This document shows positions 46,395 through 55,878 of a DNA stretch of 64,000 nt, one piece after another (the first letter of the stretch is position 1; the number at the start of each line of letters is the position of its first letter). Below the pieces are notes generated by a model that worked only from the letters and a program-made list of their open reading frames with translations, made no database searches and was not told the DNA's origin. The stretch is from assembly GCA_963848115.1 (NCBI GenBank), contig CAWKCP010000007.1, positions 992,001 through 1,056,000 of the forward strand. The letters are read 5' to 3'. The DNA comes from JAWKOK01 sp963848115 (lineage in GTDB: Bacteria; Chloroflexota; Anaerolineae; Caldilineales; Caldilineaceae). Made by a program: the position numbers and the translations under genes.

Positions 46395-47507
46395 TGCGTC
46401 GATCTCAGACGTGGCATTGGATGGCTTGGCGTGCTCGATCCACGTACAGAGGGTGGAAACCTCTTCGTGGATCATTTGTTCCAACCCTGGGAATGATGCT
46501 GTCCAAGGCCCCAACGATTCGGCACCCATCACCCCAGGACTGACCAGATCAGCCAACGCCACTCGCAGATCGTCCAGATCATAGTAGACGATGTTTTCGA
46601 CGACTGCGGCAGCCGGATGGACATTGTGCGATAGACCCAGATCGATCAGAAGCAGCGGTCGTCCCCGTCGTTGCCCAAGAGCGAATGCAATGTCATCAGC
46701 ATCGAGAATGGGATGTAGCGCCAGGTCAGCCGCGACCACCACGTCGGCCCAGACAAGCGCTATCCGCATCTGATGCCAAGGAAAGATCTGCCCCAACATC
46801 TGTTTCTGCGCCGCCTTACCAGGTGTGACCGTTCGATCGATAAATGCGGTCGGTTGGAGATTTCGGTGTCGCACGATTTGAGGGGCCAAATGCGCCATTT
46901 TGCTTGCACCCACGATCAGGAGATTCCCGTTTGCTATCTCCGGATGACGTTGGTCAAGAACGTGACGCACGGCACGACCAAGGAAGATCGCACAGTTGCG
47001 TGTATCGGACTCCGCAAAGGCAAGCCTTCCGATACGGATGGCATGTTGAAAGACATGAGCCAGAACCGGACCGGCGGCGCCGCACGCCTGGGCAACAACG
47101 AGCGCTGCCGCCATCTGTTCCAGGATGTACGTTTCACCAAGGAGCGGCAGTTCCATACCGCTGGCGATACGCAAGAGATGCTCGACTGCTTCCCGATCCT
47201 GGCGCTGCGTGATAGGGTGCATTATGTCAACGTGTGCCTGGCACTGGATCTCACGAAGCCATGGAGTAGGTATGGCATCCGCGACCGCAGCTTCGGTTGC
47301 TACGTAGACCTCCAGCCGGCTACGGGTCGACAAGATGATCATCTCCCTGTCCATAACCGCGTGGGATCGAGGGGAGTCTTTCGATAAGCCGTCAATGGCA
47401 AAGAGACTGGTTAGGCAATTTCGGATTTTCTGGCGTGATAGATGACATGCGTTCCGCACTTCAACTGGAACCGCGCTGTGGTCAAGACCTACCATGTAAA
47501 GCCGCAT
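46368..47507 (-). CDS. Glutamyl-tRNA reductase paralogue lacking the catalytic cysteine
   Basis: 379 residues, ATG with AGGAGA 7 nt upstream. The order of parts follows HemA: YMVGLDHSAVPVEVR at the N-terminus, the active-site strand EMIILSTRSRLEVYV (about 55-69), a MELPLLGETYILEQM helix, FQHAIRIGRLAF, an NAD(P)H-binding LLIVGASKMAHLAPQI near 200, and a C-terminal helical part. True HemA has S-T-C-N-R; here Cys is Arg62 and Asn is Ser63, so thioester formation with glutamyl-tRNA is impossible by the known mechanism. No other haem gene is nearby. It may be a tRNA- or NADPH-binding relic or have a new role beside the convergent ATP-grasp operon. Confidence 0.8.
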   Translation of the reverse strand: MRLYMVGLDHSAVPVEVRNACHLSRQKIRNCLTSLFAIDGLSKDSPRSHAVMDREMIILSTRSRLEVYVATEAAVADAIPTPWLREIQCQAHVDIMHPITQRQDREAVEHLLRIASGMELPLLGETYILEQMAAALVVAQACGAAGPVLAHVFQHAIRIGRLAFAESDTRNCAIFLGRAVRHVLDQRHPEIANGNLLIVGASKMAHLAPQIVRHRNLQPTAFIDRTVTPGKAAQKQMLGQIFPWHQMRIALVWADVVVAADLALHPILDADDIAFALGQRRGRPLLLIDLGLSHNVHPAAAVVENIVYYDLDDLRVALADLVSPGVMGAESLGPWTASFPGLEQMIHEEVSTLCTWIEHAKPSNATSEIDALMLIAVSL

Positions 47508-47661
47508 CGCGCTTCTCCTGTTGGTCCCGAGGCATCCCCTGGATTAAGTCGGTCCACACACCGGCGGGCGCAGAAGCGCCCCTTTCGGCATCAACCTCGG
47601 GACGTACTCTGGGAACGAGAAGTAATGCTGCGCGCTGTGTCATCATCGGAAAGCATATCGA

Positions 47662-50600
47662 CTACGGTGCGTTCAACATGACAAGCGGCAAGTAGGTCTT
47701 GACAGGCCAGCCGCTGGAAACCGTGGTCAGGACGGTGGTGTCGCTCTGTCTGCCATCGTGGCGGGAGGTGGCCTGGATCGTGACGCGATCACTTTCGAAG
47801 GCGGCCGCTGTGGGCGGAATCAGCACCGTGATCATCACTGCCCGGCTCCCACCGGCCGCCAGGGGAACAGATTGAGAAGAAAACGTCGTGGTCCAGCTGT
47901 TTCCTGTACGCTGCAGATCAACGATATCAGCCACCGTGCCGGCGTTGGTGACCGTCAGGGTGTAGATCGCCTGCCCGCCGGCAGGACCCGACAGCGACTC
48001 ATCGGCCGATAGCGCGACGCCGTAAACGGGCGCCAATACTGCGGTTGTGGTCAAGAGCGCCGAATCTGATTTGCTGCCATCGCCCTGAGAGGTGGCCGTG
48101 ATCGTCACTGCGTCAGTTTCCTGATCCGCCGCGCCGGGCGGGATGGCCACCGTGACGGTGACGTCCACGCTGGCAGACGACGCCAGGTTCACTAGCGACG
48201 TGGACAGGTTCGTGGTCCAGGTTTGCCCCGTGGCGGCCAGGTCGAAGCTGTCCGCCACCGTACCGCTGTTGGTGACCCTCAGGGTGTAGAGCGCCTGCCC
48301 GCCGACCGGACCCGACAGCGACTCATCGGCCGATAGCGCGACGCCGTAAACGGGTGTCAATACTGCGGTTGTGGTCAAGAGCGCCGAATCTGATTTGCTG
48401 CCATCGCCCTGAGAGGTGGCCGTGATCGTCACTGCGTCACTTTCCTGGTCCGCCGCGCCGGGCGGGATGGCCACCGTGACGGTGACGTCCACGCTGGCAG
48501 ACGACGCCAGGTTCACAAGCGACGTGGACAGGTTCGTGGTCCAGGTTTGCCCCGTGGCGGTCAGGTCGAAGCTGTCAGCCACCGTGCCGGCGTTGGTGAC
48601 CGTCAGGGTGTAGAGCGCCTGGCCGCCGGCAGGACCCGACAGCGACTCATCGGCCGATAGCGCGACGCCGTAAACGGGCGCTAGAACTGCGGTTGTGGTC
48701 AAGAGCGCCGAATCTGATTTGCTGCCATCGCCCTGAGAGGTGGCCGTGATCGTCACTGCGTCACTTTCCTGGTCCGCCGCGCCGGGCGGGATGGCCACCG
48801 TGACGGTGACGTCCACGCTGGCAGACGACGCCAGGTTCACAAGCGACGTGGACAGGTTCGTGGCCCAGGTTTGCCCCGTGGCGGTCAGGTCGAAGCTATC
48901 CGCCACCGTGCCGCTGTTGGTGACCGTCAGGGTGTAGATCGCCTGCCCACCGACCGGACCCGACAGCGACTCATCGGCCGATAGCGCGACGCCGTAAACG
49001 GGCGCCAAAACTGCGGTTGTGGTCAAGAGGGCCGAATCTGATTTGCTGCCATCGCCCTGAGAGGTAGCCGTGATCGTCACTGCGTCACTTTCCTGATCCG
49101 CCGCGCCGGGCGGGATGGCCACCGTGACGGTGACGTCCACGCTGGCAAACGACGCCAGGTTCACTAGCGACGTGGACAGGTTCGTGGTCCAGGTTTGCCC
49201 CGTGGCGGCCAGGTCGAAGCTGTCAGCCACCGTGCCGGCGTTGGTGACCGTCAGGGTGTAGATCGCCTGCCCACCGACCGGACCCGACAGCGACTCATCG
49301 GCCGATAGGGCGACGCCGTAAACGGGTGTCAATACTGCGGTTGTGGTCAAGAGCGCCGAATCTGATTTGCTGCCATCGCCCTGAGAGGTGGCCGTGATCG
49401 TCACTGCGTCACTTTCCTGATCCGCCGCGCCGGGTGGGATGGCCACCGTGACGGTGACGTCCACGCTGGCAGACGACGCCAGGTTCACAAGCGACGTGGA
49501 CAGGTTCGTGGTCCAGGTTTGCCCCGTGGCGGTCAGGTCAAAACTGTCGGCCATCTGGCCATTGTTGGTGATCGACAGGGTATAGCTGACGTCCTCACCG
49601 GCCGGACCTTCCTTAGCCTGATCGGGCGATAAGGTAACGCCATAATCTTCCAGCATGCGCCACAGCTCGCCACCATCCGTGACATTCGAGGTGCCGACAT
49701 AGATCTGGCCGAGGAAAGCGGCCGTAGCATTGCTGCCATTCGTCGTGGTATTCTTGCTGTCACCGAAACCATCGAGATTGGCCTGTTCCCAGAGCGAGCT
49801 ATTGGTCGGATCGCTGCTGCGCCAGATCTCAATTCCTGACCCCGTGTTGGTCACGCCGATATAAAGTTGATTCTGGTGGACAAAGACCTGCTCAACCTTT
49901 TCGTCGTTCCCGTCGCCGAAGGCCGGGGTCGCCTGGACCCAGTTGTCGCCATCGCTGCTGCGCCAGAGCTGGGCGCCGCTGTCCTTGTTACCCGCGCCGA
50001 CATAGAGATCACCGGCAAACGCAGCCATGCCGCCGGTGGTGATGGTGTTGCTGTCGCCGAAACCGTCGCTGACGGCGGTCTCCCAGCCGCCGCCGAAGCT
50101 GCGCCAGACGAGTGCAGGCGTGTCGGCCCCGTAGGAGACCGCGGCGTACAAGCCGGGACCAAACCCATCATCGAAAACGGCCATGCCGCTGACGCTGGCT
50201 GTTGCGGGCACCGGCATGGCCGGCGTCGCCTCCTCGGTCCAGTTGTTCAAGTTCCCATCCCCGACAAGCGTGCGCCAGATCTGCACACCGCTATCCTGCT
50301 CGGTAGCCCCGACATAGAGCGCCTGATTGTAAACGGCGAGGGCGCTGAAGTCGACGATATCAGGATTGCCAAATCCGGCGTTGACCACCCGGCTCCAGTT
50401 CACGCCGTCCTGGGTACGCCAGATCTGGGCCGCATTGCCACGGCCGGTGCCAGCGTAGAGCTGCCCTTTGAAGACAGTCATAGCGAGGATGGCGGGCGGT
50501 GCGGTGTCGTGGGAATTTCCGAAGCCGGGATCGGTGACGGGAATCCACGTCTCGCCATCTGGCGAGCGGAATATCTGCGCGCCATCAATTGTCTGCAGGG

Positions 50601-50829
50601 GATCAGTCGGGTTGTGGGTGCCGGCATAGAGATAGCCATTGAACGCTTCTAGGGCACTAGCCTCAATATTCTGCTGGTCACCAAAGCCGTTGCTGTTCGT
50701 CTGCTGCCAGGTGGGGACTGCCTGTGCGAATGCGTGGCCGGACGCGCCGCTTGCCTCATGGGCGGAGGCGAAAACGCAGGCAACAAAGAGGATTATCAGA
50801 ACGCCCATAGTGAGCTTATTAGAGGCCAT
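47662..50829 (-). CDS. Secreted propeller-like protein with six Ig-like repeats
   Basis: 1055 residues from ATG 50829 (AGAAGGGCGGG upstream). A signal peptide (about 1-37, ending A-F-A-Q-A) is followed by ~370 residues of repeated blades with L-Y-A-G-T, Q-I-W-R-T/S-x-D-G-x-x-W and G-F-G-D/N, reminiscent of BNR/Kelch-like propellers. From about 400 on are six ~108-residue Ig-like repeats of the NEW3/CARDB kind (G-x-x-Y-T-L-T-V-T-N-x-G-T-V-A-D-S-F-D-L). The middle four are nearly identical even at DNA level. It ends W-P-V-K-T-Y-L-P-L-V-M-L-N-A-P. It is likely a cell-surface or extracellular adhesin-like or binding protein; no enzyme motif is seen. Confidence 0.85.
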   Translation of the reverse strand: MASNKLTMGVLIILFVACVFASAHEASGASGHAFAQAVPTWQQTNSNGFGDQQNIEASALEAFNGYLYAGTHNPTDPLQTIDGAQIFRSPDGETWIPVTDPGFGNSHDTAPPAILAMTVFKGQLYAGTGRGNAAQIWRTQDGVNWSRVVNAGFGNPDIVDFSALAVYNQALYVGATEQDSGVQIWRTLVGDGNLNNWTEEATPAMPVPATASVSGMAVFDDGFGPGLYAAVSYGADTPALVWRSFGGGWETAVSDGFGDSNTITTGGMAAFAGDLYVGAGNKDSGAQLWRSSDGDNWVQATPAFGDGNDEKVEQVFVHQNQLYIGVTNTGSGIEIWRSSDPTNSSLWEQANLDGFGDSKNTTTNGSNATAAFLGQIYVGTSNVTDGGELWRMLEDYGVTLSPDQAKEGPAGEDVSYTLSITNNGQMADSFDLTATGQTWTTNLSTSLVNLASSASVDVTVTVAIPPGAADQESDAVTITATSQGDGSKSDSALLTTTAVLTPVYGVALSADESLSGPVGGQAIYTLTVTNAGTVADSFDLAATGQTWTTNLSTSLVNLASFASVDVTVTVAIPPGAADQESDAVTITATSQGDGSKSDSALLTTTAVLAPVYGVALSADESLSGPVGGQAIYTLTVTNSGTVADSFDLTATGQTWATNLSTSLVNLASSASVDVTVTVAIPPGAADQESDAVTITATSQGDGSKSDSALLTTTAVLAPVYGVALSADESLSGPAGGQALYTLTVTNAGTVADSFDLTATGQTWTTNLSTSLVNLASSASVDVTVTVAIPPGAADQESDAVTITATSQGDGSKSDSALLTTTAVLTPVYGVALSADESLSGPVGGQALYTLRVTNSGTVADSFDLAATGQTWTTNLSTSLVNLASSASVDVTVTVAIPPGAADQETDAVTITATSQGDGSKSDSALLTTTAVLAPVYGVALSADESLSGPAGGQAIYTLTVTNAGTVADIVDLQRTGNSWTTTFSSQSVPLAAGGSRAVMITVLIPPTAAAFESDRVTIQATSRHDGRQSDTTVLTTVSSGWPVKTYLPLVMLNAP
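47695..49640 (-). repeat. Six tandem 324-bp coding repeats
   Basis: The anchor GCGACGCCGTAAAC recurs at 48014, 48338, 48662, 48986 and 49310, exactly 324 bp apart. Middle copies differ by only a few bases each, mostly A/V, V/A and T/A choices (GPAGG or GPVGG, VLAPV or VLTPV). The outer copies are diverged. The pattern suggests recent unit duplication or gene conversion and copy-number variability. Confidence 0.95.
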
Positions 50830-50952
50830 CCCGCCCTTCTTTCCTAGCGTGACCGTTGAACGAATGACCTTTCTGGAAAGGTCATTCGTCAATGCATTAT
50901 TTTATACTTGCTCCCCATCCCTGAGGCACTGTCGGCGTCAGACAGAACCAAC

Positions 50953-50990
50953 CACAATTTGGGGAGGGATTGCTCCCTCCCCAAATTGTG
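50953..50990 (-). terminator. Long perfect hairpin after multicopper oxidase 1
   Basis: 17-bp perfect stem CACAATTTGGGGAGGGA / TCCCTCCCCAAATTGTG with a 4-nt loop, 18 bp after the oxidase stop and before the propeller gene. No T-run, but the stem is very stable. Confidence 0.7.
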
Positions 50991-51007
50991 ACAGTCAGAA
51001 ACGTGGG

Positions 51008-54000
51008 TTACGGTGTGGTTACCGTGGCGGTGTTCGACCAATCCGACTGGGTCGTGTCGTTAAAGGCATGGACCCGGTAGAAGAAGGTCGTACCGCGGGC
51101 CGCATTCTGATTGAATGTTTCGAGGTCGCCTGCGATAGTAGCGTTGACTACACCGCTCGTGAAGTTGGGATCATAAGCCCGTTGGATCAGGAAGCCCGTC
51201 TCGTTATCAGCGTTGTCCGTCCAGTTCAGGGTAACCACGGCTGTTTTCTTGTTTTTCACCACGGCGCTACCTGTCAGGCCGCTCGGGGCTGCTACCGTAT
51301 CACCGGCTGGTGGGGGAGCATCTGCCGGCCTCGAGTCGAGTGTCAGGGTAGGCCAGCCGCCGCCCGGCAGGATCTCGTTGAGCGCCGGATTGGAGTAGTC
51401 CCAGGTGTCCCCGACGACGTTGATTGCAATCACCTGGTACTCGTACAGCGCCTTGTCGTTTCCGAGCAGGTCGGTATAGTCCCTAGTGCCTGTACCTGGA
51501 CCCTCGATCAGCCTGTCGGACGGAACTGTAGCGACAGCGCTCCAGGCATCGGCCGAACCTTCCATTCGCCGTTCGATGACGAAGGCGGTTTCGTTCTTGG
51601 AATTGTCGATCCAGGTCACGAGGTACTGCTGGTTCCGCCCATTCCCGCTGCGAACTGCACTCTCGAACGTCGGTGCTGTCGGAGCAACACCCACGACCTG
51701 GGCGTGCATCATGTCCATCTCTTCGTGGCTCAGGATATGGCAGTGATAGACGTACTCCCAGCCGAAGTTGACAAGGTGGTTCGCAATGTCGACCGGTTCC
51801 CCATCGGGGTTGAAGGCCATAATCGGTAAGCCCATCGCCTCCCGCTGCGTCGTGTTGGCGCCGTCGAGGTACATACCCTCGGGCATAGATGGATCCAACA
51901 TGCGGATGCTGTTAGGCAGACCGCCCCATTCTTCTGGGAGGTGCGGGATGATCGGCCGCATAGCCACGATGGTGTCCTCCAATGGGCTGATGCGCACGGT
52001 ATCCTTCCAGCCGAGCTCGTTGGCTTCTGGCTTGCGGATGATGCCATCCCAACCGACCCGGTTGATGAGCTGCACGTCGTACAAGTGGAAGTGGATCGGG
52101 TGTGTGTCCACACCGTTGTGGGTGAACTTCCAGATTTGTGTGCCGTCGTCTGTGGCAGCGATAGGCGTTACTTCCACGCCAGGCGGCAATTCGATGCCGT
52201 CCAGGATTTCATCGGGTGGATAAGTGTAGCCGTGCAGAATCATATTTTGCAGGCCAGCCTGGGCGTTAGGTGTTTCGACTCCCAGCATGCCGCTCATACG
52301 GCCGTACTCCAGTTCAAAGGCCTCGCCCATCTCGTCCTGGATCATCTTGGGCTTGAGGTTCATGGTGAGGGTATTTGCGGATGTCCCATAGCCGGCTGTC
52401 AACTCAACCAGTGGCCTAAAGGTCAGCGAGGTGTCATAGATTTGCACCAGGCCGGCCTCTGGGCCGTTGTTCTGGAAGGTCGTGCCGTAGGCCGAGTTGT
52501 AGGCGCCCTGGCCGACGATGATCGGATGCTGCCCGCTCTCGAACACGCCTGAGCCGTCCGCCTGGTGAGCGAAGGCGGCTTGCAGCGGGGCCATGTCGAA
52601 CGGAGTGCCAGTGCCAGCACTGACCTTGATCTGCATGATCGTACGAACATTGGGCCCGTAGCCGGGGAGCGTTGAGGGCGCGCCGCCGGTGTCGCGGTAG
52701 TCACCGCTGCCAGTATAGTAGTCATAGCGCGGGTCGCGAGCTGGGAAGGCCGCGGGGGCATCGTTGTACAGAATCAACGTTTGCCCCGCATACTGCGAGA
52801 AGTCAACGATGACATCGTGCCGTTCGGCCGGGGCGGTCAGCAGCGAGTGCTGGTCGACGTTGCCGGCGTTGAAGAGGGTCGGATCAGTGACCCACGTGGT
52901 CGGTTGGGCGGGGATGACGACCGGCGCAGGCAGGAAACCGCCTTCGTTGGCGATTTCGATCCAGTCCGGTCCTTCGGTACCCACGACCGGGGTGGGGAAG
53001 ACGGTGGAGTCTGCCAGAGCTGCCGCTACCTCGTCCGGGTTCAGGGCCACCTCGGTGCAGGCCACGCCTGTGCTTTCCGGGGCCGGGTTTGGATTGTTGG
53101 CGTCACAGAGGACACCATTGGCATCAACTGCCTGGTAGAGTGACAGGTTGAAGAAGCGGTCGTTAGCCGCATTGAGGATGCGGAAGCGATAGGACTTGGG
53201 GTCGACCGTAAGCGTCGGGTAGGCCGTGCCGTTGATCACAGGCGTGTCGTTGAACGATTCCATACCCATCGAATTGTAGGGCGTGCCAGGCATCAGCGCA
53301 GGCTCGCACCACGTCAGGTTCGGATTACAGGCCGGATTGAAGTAGGGATTGGGGATGGGCCCATTTTCAATGCTGTTCGTGGGCGGCCAGAACCAAGGTC
53401 CGTAGGCCCAGCGGCCATACTCATTGACGCCCGAGGAATCGCCCGGGTTCTGGGCCGGTGAATAGACGTGAGGCACCCAGAGGTTACCCTCGCCGCCCCA
53501 TCGGGCGGTATCCCAGGTCTCGTCCTGCAGGGCAAGTTGCGCGTCGTTGGGCACGAAGGTCTTGTCCTGAACGACCAGCGGGATGGTCTCAGCTGGACCG
53601 GGGATGATGCCCCCGTCGACCAGCGCCTGCTCGGTCGCATCCTGGATGATGTAGGGCGCAGCCATGCCGGCGTACACGTTTAGGCGGGTGATGCCCCAGG
53701 CGTGGTCATGGTAGAACATCAGCCGGGCGCTCTGCTGGTTGGTGTAGTAGAAGGTCATCTCGCCATCGGTGGGATTGCCATCGTCAGGCATATCTGGCAC
53801 GGGCCGAACGCTGGTACCCTGCGGATAGCCGGTGCTTTCACCGGCGGGAGTGATCCACTGGTGCGGCGTGCCGTCCGAGATCCAGGGCGAGATGCCGCCA
53901 TGCAGGTGGACGATGGCCCGATTGTCGGCAAAGCACAAACCCTGCGCAACGAGGGCATCCTTGCCGGGACCGCTGCACGGTGGATTCTGCGGGTCATCAA

Positions 54001-55420
54001 ACGGGAACGTCTCAGACATTGCCAACATGTGGCCTTCGGGCGTTGGCCCGGAACCCATCACCGTACTGTCGACGGGGATCATCAGGTTACCACCTGCACC
54101 GGACGGCAGCAGGTTGCGGAAAAGAATGCGAACCGGCCGATCCTTCTGGGCGACGATGGCTGGACCGAGATAGTTGGCTGGGCCTCCAGCCTGGCGGTAA
54201 CCGCGCAGTGTGGTTGGGGGCAAGTCCGAGTGCATCTGCTCGGTGTACTCGACCAGCTCGATGATGTAGTAGTCCGTACCGGGGTAAGTGGTCGTGTCAG
54301 GGACAGCGACCGGGATGTACTGGCCGAGGTTATTGGCTGCGCCAGCGTCCAGGCCTGGCAGCTCGTTGACGAACTTCCTCATGCCACCCACAATCACGGT
54401 GTTTTGACCTGACAGGTCGAGCACCTGTGCGCCAAAGGAGTAGGTGCGCGCCTGGGGGTAGATCGGGTACTCGGCGCTGCCGAGCGTGAGCGTGGAATCC
54501 TGCTCCGGCTGCGCAACCGGAGTTGTCGGGTCGAAGATGAAGATGTCGGAATCAGAGCCGGTATCGACCGGAATGCCCTGGCCGTAAAAAGCGAGTACGT
54601 CGCCAGCCTGGACGGCCAGGTTTGCCACGGGCCATGTGACGACCTCGCTCAACCCTGAGGTCGGCAGTTCAGGCACAGTAAGCAGCCCGCTGTCGAACAC
54701 CACCGTGTATTCGTTCGCCACACCGGGCGTCGGCCGCAGCACGTAAGCGTGGAAGACGTTACCTGCTGAAGGGAACGGGCTTGTGCCCTGGTTCGCCTGG
54801 TTCAACGTCTGGAACGACTGCAACATTCCATCGGGCAGCGCTGTTGGCACCACAACGAAGACGGGAGCCAGGTCACCAACTGTAGTCCCTGCCGCAAAGT
54901 CAGTTGCATAGGCACGCTCGATCAGTGGGTTGCCAACATCGATGACTGCGCCCTCAATAGAGGGTAGCGGGCTGTTGGCGTAGTTCGGATGGCTGAAATA
55001 GCGGGGCGCATCGCCGGGCGCCGCCGCGGCTGCAGCTTGCGCTTCCACCATTAGCGGGTTCAGCGCGCCCTCTTGCAACTTGCGCGCTGCCGCCGCCTGG
55101 CGGTCGGCTTGCGTGATTTTGGGACACTTGCCTTGGCCGTTGCCTTGCCCGTTGCTGCCGGCACATCCCCCAGTGCCTTTATCATTGCCACCAAGGGCGG
55201 CAGCCGACACTTCAGGAGAATCCGAAGGCATCTGATAGGGCATTGCCTCCGGCGCGGCGCCGGAGACATCTGATTGCGTCGTGTCAGAAGTCACAAGGGG
55301 CAGATAGAGTTGCCCGCCGTCTTCAATGCCATCCGCTTGGCCGTTCTCCTGGGCCAACACAGGACCCGCAGACGGGAACAACATTGCGAATAGGATCATC
55401 AGTGAAAGAAACCTACGCAT
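51008..55420 (-). CDS. Large secreted multicopper oxidase with C-terminal FN3-like domains
   Basis: 1470 residues, more than twice the usual CotA size. A signal peptide (about 1-23, ending V-L-A-Q) is followed by YLPLV and a Gly/Asn/Cys-rich linker. An ~300-residue N-terminal region of unknown fold comes next. The copper sites appear in order: IVHLHGG (about 503), MFYHDHAWGITR (about 568), THPIHFHLYDVQ (about 1105) and YHCHILSHEEMDMM (about 1225). The last has the T1 Cys and a Met-type axial position. The end (about 1245-1470) contains two fibronectin-III-like domains with WIDNSKNETAFVIERR and LNWTDNADNETGFLIQR. It oxidises phenolics, metals such as Mn(II), or similar with O2, outside the cell; the large size and inserts favour a manganese or copper oxidase, but this is inference. 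A good SD (AAAGGAGAGG) precedes the ATG. Confidence 0.92.
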   Translation of the reverse strand: MRRFLSLMILFAMLFPSAGPVLAQENGQADGIEDGGQLYLPLVTSDTTQSDVSGAAPEAMPYQMPSDSPEVSAAALGGNDKGTGGCAGSNGQGNGQGKCPKITQADRQAAAARKLQEGALNPLMVEAQAAAAAAPGDAPRYFSHPNYANSPLPSIEGAVIDVGNPLIERAYATDFAAGTTVGDLAPVFVVVPTALPDGMLQSFQTLNQANQGTSPFPSAGNVFHAYVLRPTPGVANEYTVVFDSGLLTVPELPTSGLSEVVTWPVANLAVQAGDVLAFYGQGIPVDTGSDSDIFIFDPTTPVAQPEQDSTLTLGSAEYPIYPQARTYSFGAQVLDLSGQNTVIVGGMRKFVNELPGLDAGAANNLGQYIPVAVPDTTTYPGTDYYIIELVEYTEQMHSDLPPTTLRGYRQAGGPANYLGPAIVAQKDRPVRILFRNLLPSGAGGNLMIPVDSTVMGSGPTPEGHMLAMSETFPFDDPQNPPCSGPGKDALVAQGLCFADNRAIVHLHGGISPWISDGTPHQWITPAGESTGYPQGTSVRPVPDMPDDGNPTDGEMTFYYTNQQSARLMFYHDHAWGITRLNVYAGMAAPYIIQDATEQALVDGGIIPGPAETIPLVVQDKTFVPNDAQLALQDETWDTARWGGEGNLWVPHVYSPAQNPGDSSGVNEYGRWAYGPWFWPPTNSIENGPIPNPYFNPACNPNLTWCEPALMPGTPYNSMGMESFNDTPVINGTAYPTLTVDPKSYRFRILNAANDRFFNLSLYQAVDANGVLCDANNPNPAPESTGVACTEVALNPDEVAAALADSTVFPTPVVGTEGPDWIEIANEGGFLPAPVVIPAQPTTWVTDPTLFNAGNVDQHSLLTAPAERHDVIVDFSQYAGQTLILYNDAPAAFPARDPRYDYYTGSGDYRDTGGAPSTLPGYGPNVRTIMQIKVSAGTGTPFDMAPLQAAFAHQADGSGVFESGQHPIIVGQGAYNSAYGTTFQNNGPEAGLVQIYDTSLTFRPLVELTAGYGTSANTLTMNLKPKMIQDEMGEAFELEYGRMSGMLGVETPNAQAGLQNMILHGYTYPPDEILDGIELPPGVEVTPIAATDDGTQIWKFTHNGVDTHPIHFHLYDVQLINRVGWDGIIRKPEANELGWKDTVRISPLEDTIVAMRPIIPHLPEEWGGLPNSIRMLDPSMPEGMYLDGANTTQREAMGLPIMAFNPDGEPVDIANHLVNFGWEYVYHCHILSHEEMDMMHAQVVGVAPTAPTFESAVRSGNGRNQQYLVTWIDNSKNETAFVIERRMEGSADAWSAVATVPSDRLIEGPGTGTRDYTDLLGNDKALYEYQVIAINVVGDTWDYSNPALNEILPGGGWPTLTLDSRPADAPPPAGDTVAAPSGLTGSAVVKNKKTAVVTLNWTDNADNETGFLIQRAYDPNFTSGVVNATIAGDLETFNQNAARGTTFFYRVHAFNDTTQSDWSNTATVTTP

Positions 55421-55540
55421 TGTCCTCTCCTTTGGAAGAAATGTCAGAGATCAAGGAACTGATCGCCGGGTGGGGAAATTGAGTGTGAGCAGACCAGGTT
55501 GAGGGCCCGAGACTGTCGCAATGAACAGGATACACCGGAC

Positions 55541-55608
55541 GGATCACGGATGGCTAGCGTAGTAAACCCGTATGTTGATGGTAGGAAATCTGCGTAGAAA
55601 GTACGTGG
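55541..55608 (-). promoter_or_regulatory. Promoter/operator block of multicopper oxidase 1
   Basis: TGGCTAGCGTAGTAAACCCG starts at 55551, and 40 bp on lies GCGTAGAAAGTACGTGG (55592-55608), a near-palindrome. The same two elements at the same 40-bp spacing occur at 60287-60343. The pattern fits dimer sites of a NarL-type response regulator. The rest of the 55421-55745 interval shows no gene. Confidence 0.6.
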
Positions 55609-55745
55609 AAACGGGCGGTTCAGTGGACTGTGCCTCGTTGAGACCGAGCAATACAGAGAAAGATTGATTGGAGAGTGGCTACGGCAGATAGACAGGAGGG
55701 ATTGCGTTGGCGTAGCGTGGCAAGTCTACCATCTGCGCGAGGAGA

Positions 55746-55776
55746 GAAGAGGCGTTCCCGACGGGAACGCCTCTTC
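55746..55776 (-). terminator. Terminator after the multicopper oxidase fragment
   Basis: GAAGAGGCGTTCCC / GGGAACGCCTCTTC, perfect 14-bp stem with a 3-nt loop, about 100 bp downstream of the fragment stop. Confidence 0.8.
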
Positions 55777-55878
55777 CATCAGGGTGGATACTGACTGCTC
55801 ATTCTGCACAAAGGGAAGATAGACCCAATTGCTTCCCTCATCTGAGGACGGGCGTTGAACAAGGCTGCAGCTATCACC

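Noticed and set aside
47695..49640. CRISPR-like array
   Set aside because: Units are 324 bp, in frame and coding for Ig-like domains; no spacers.
50639..51829. A 396-codon plus-strand frame across two genes
   Set aside because: It runs antisense through the starts and ends of two well-supported minus-strand genes and a hairpin; no recognisable domain.
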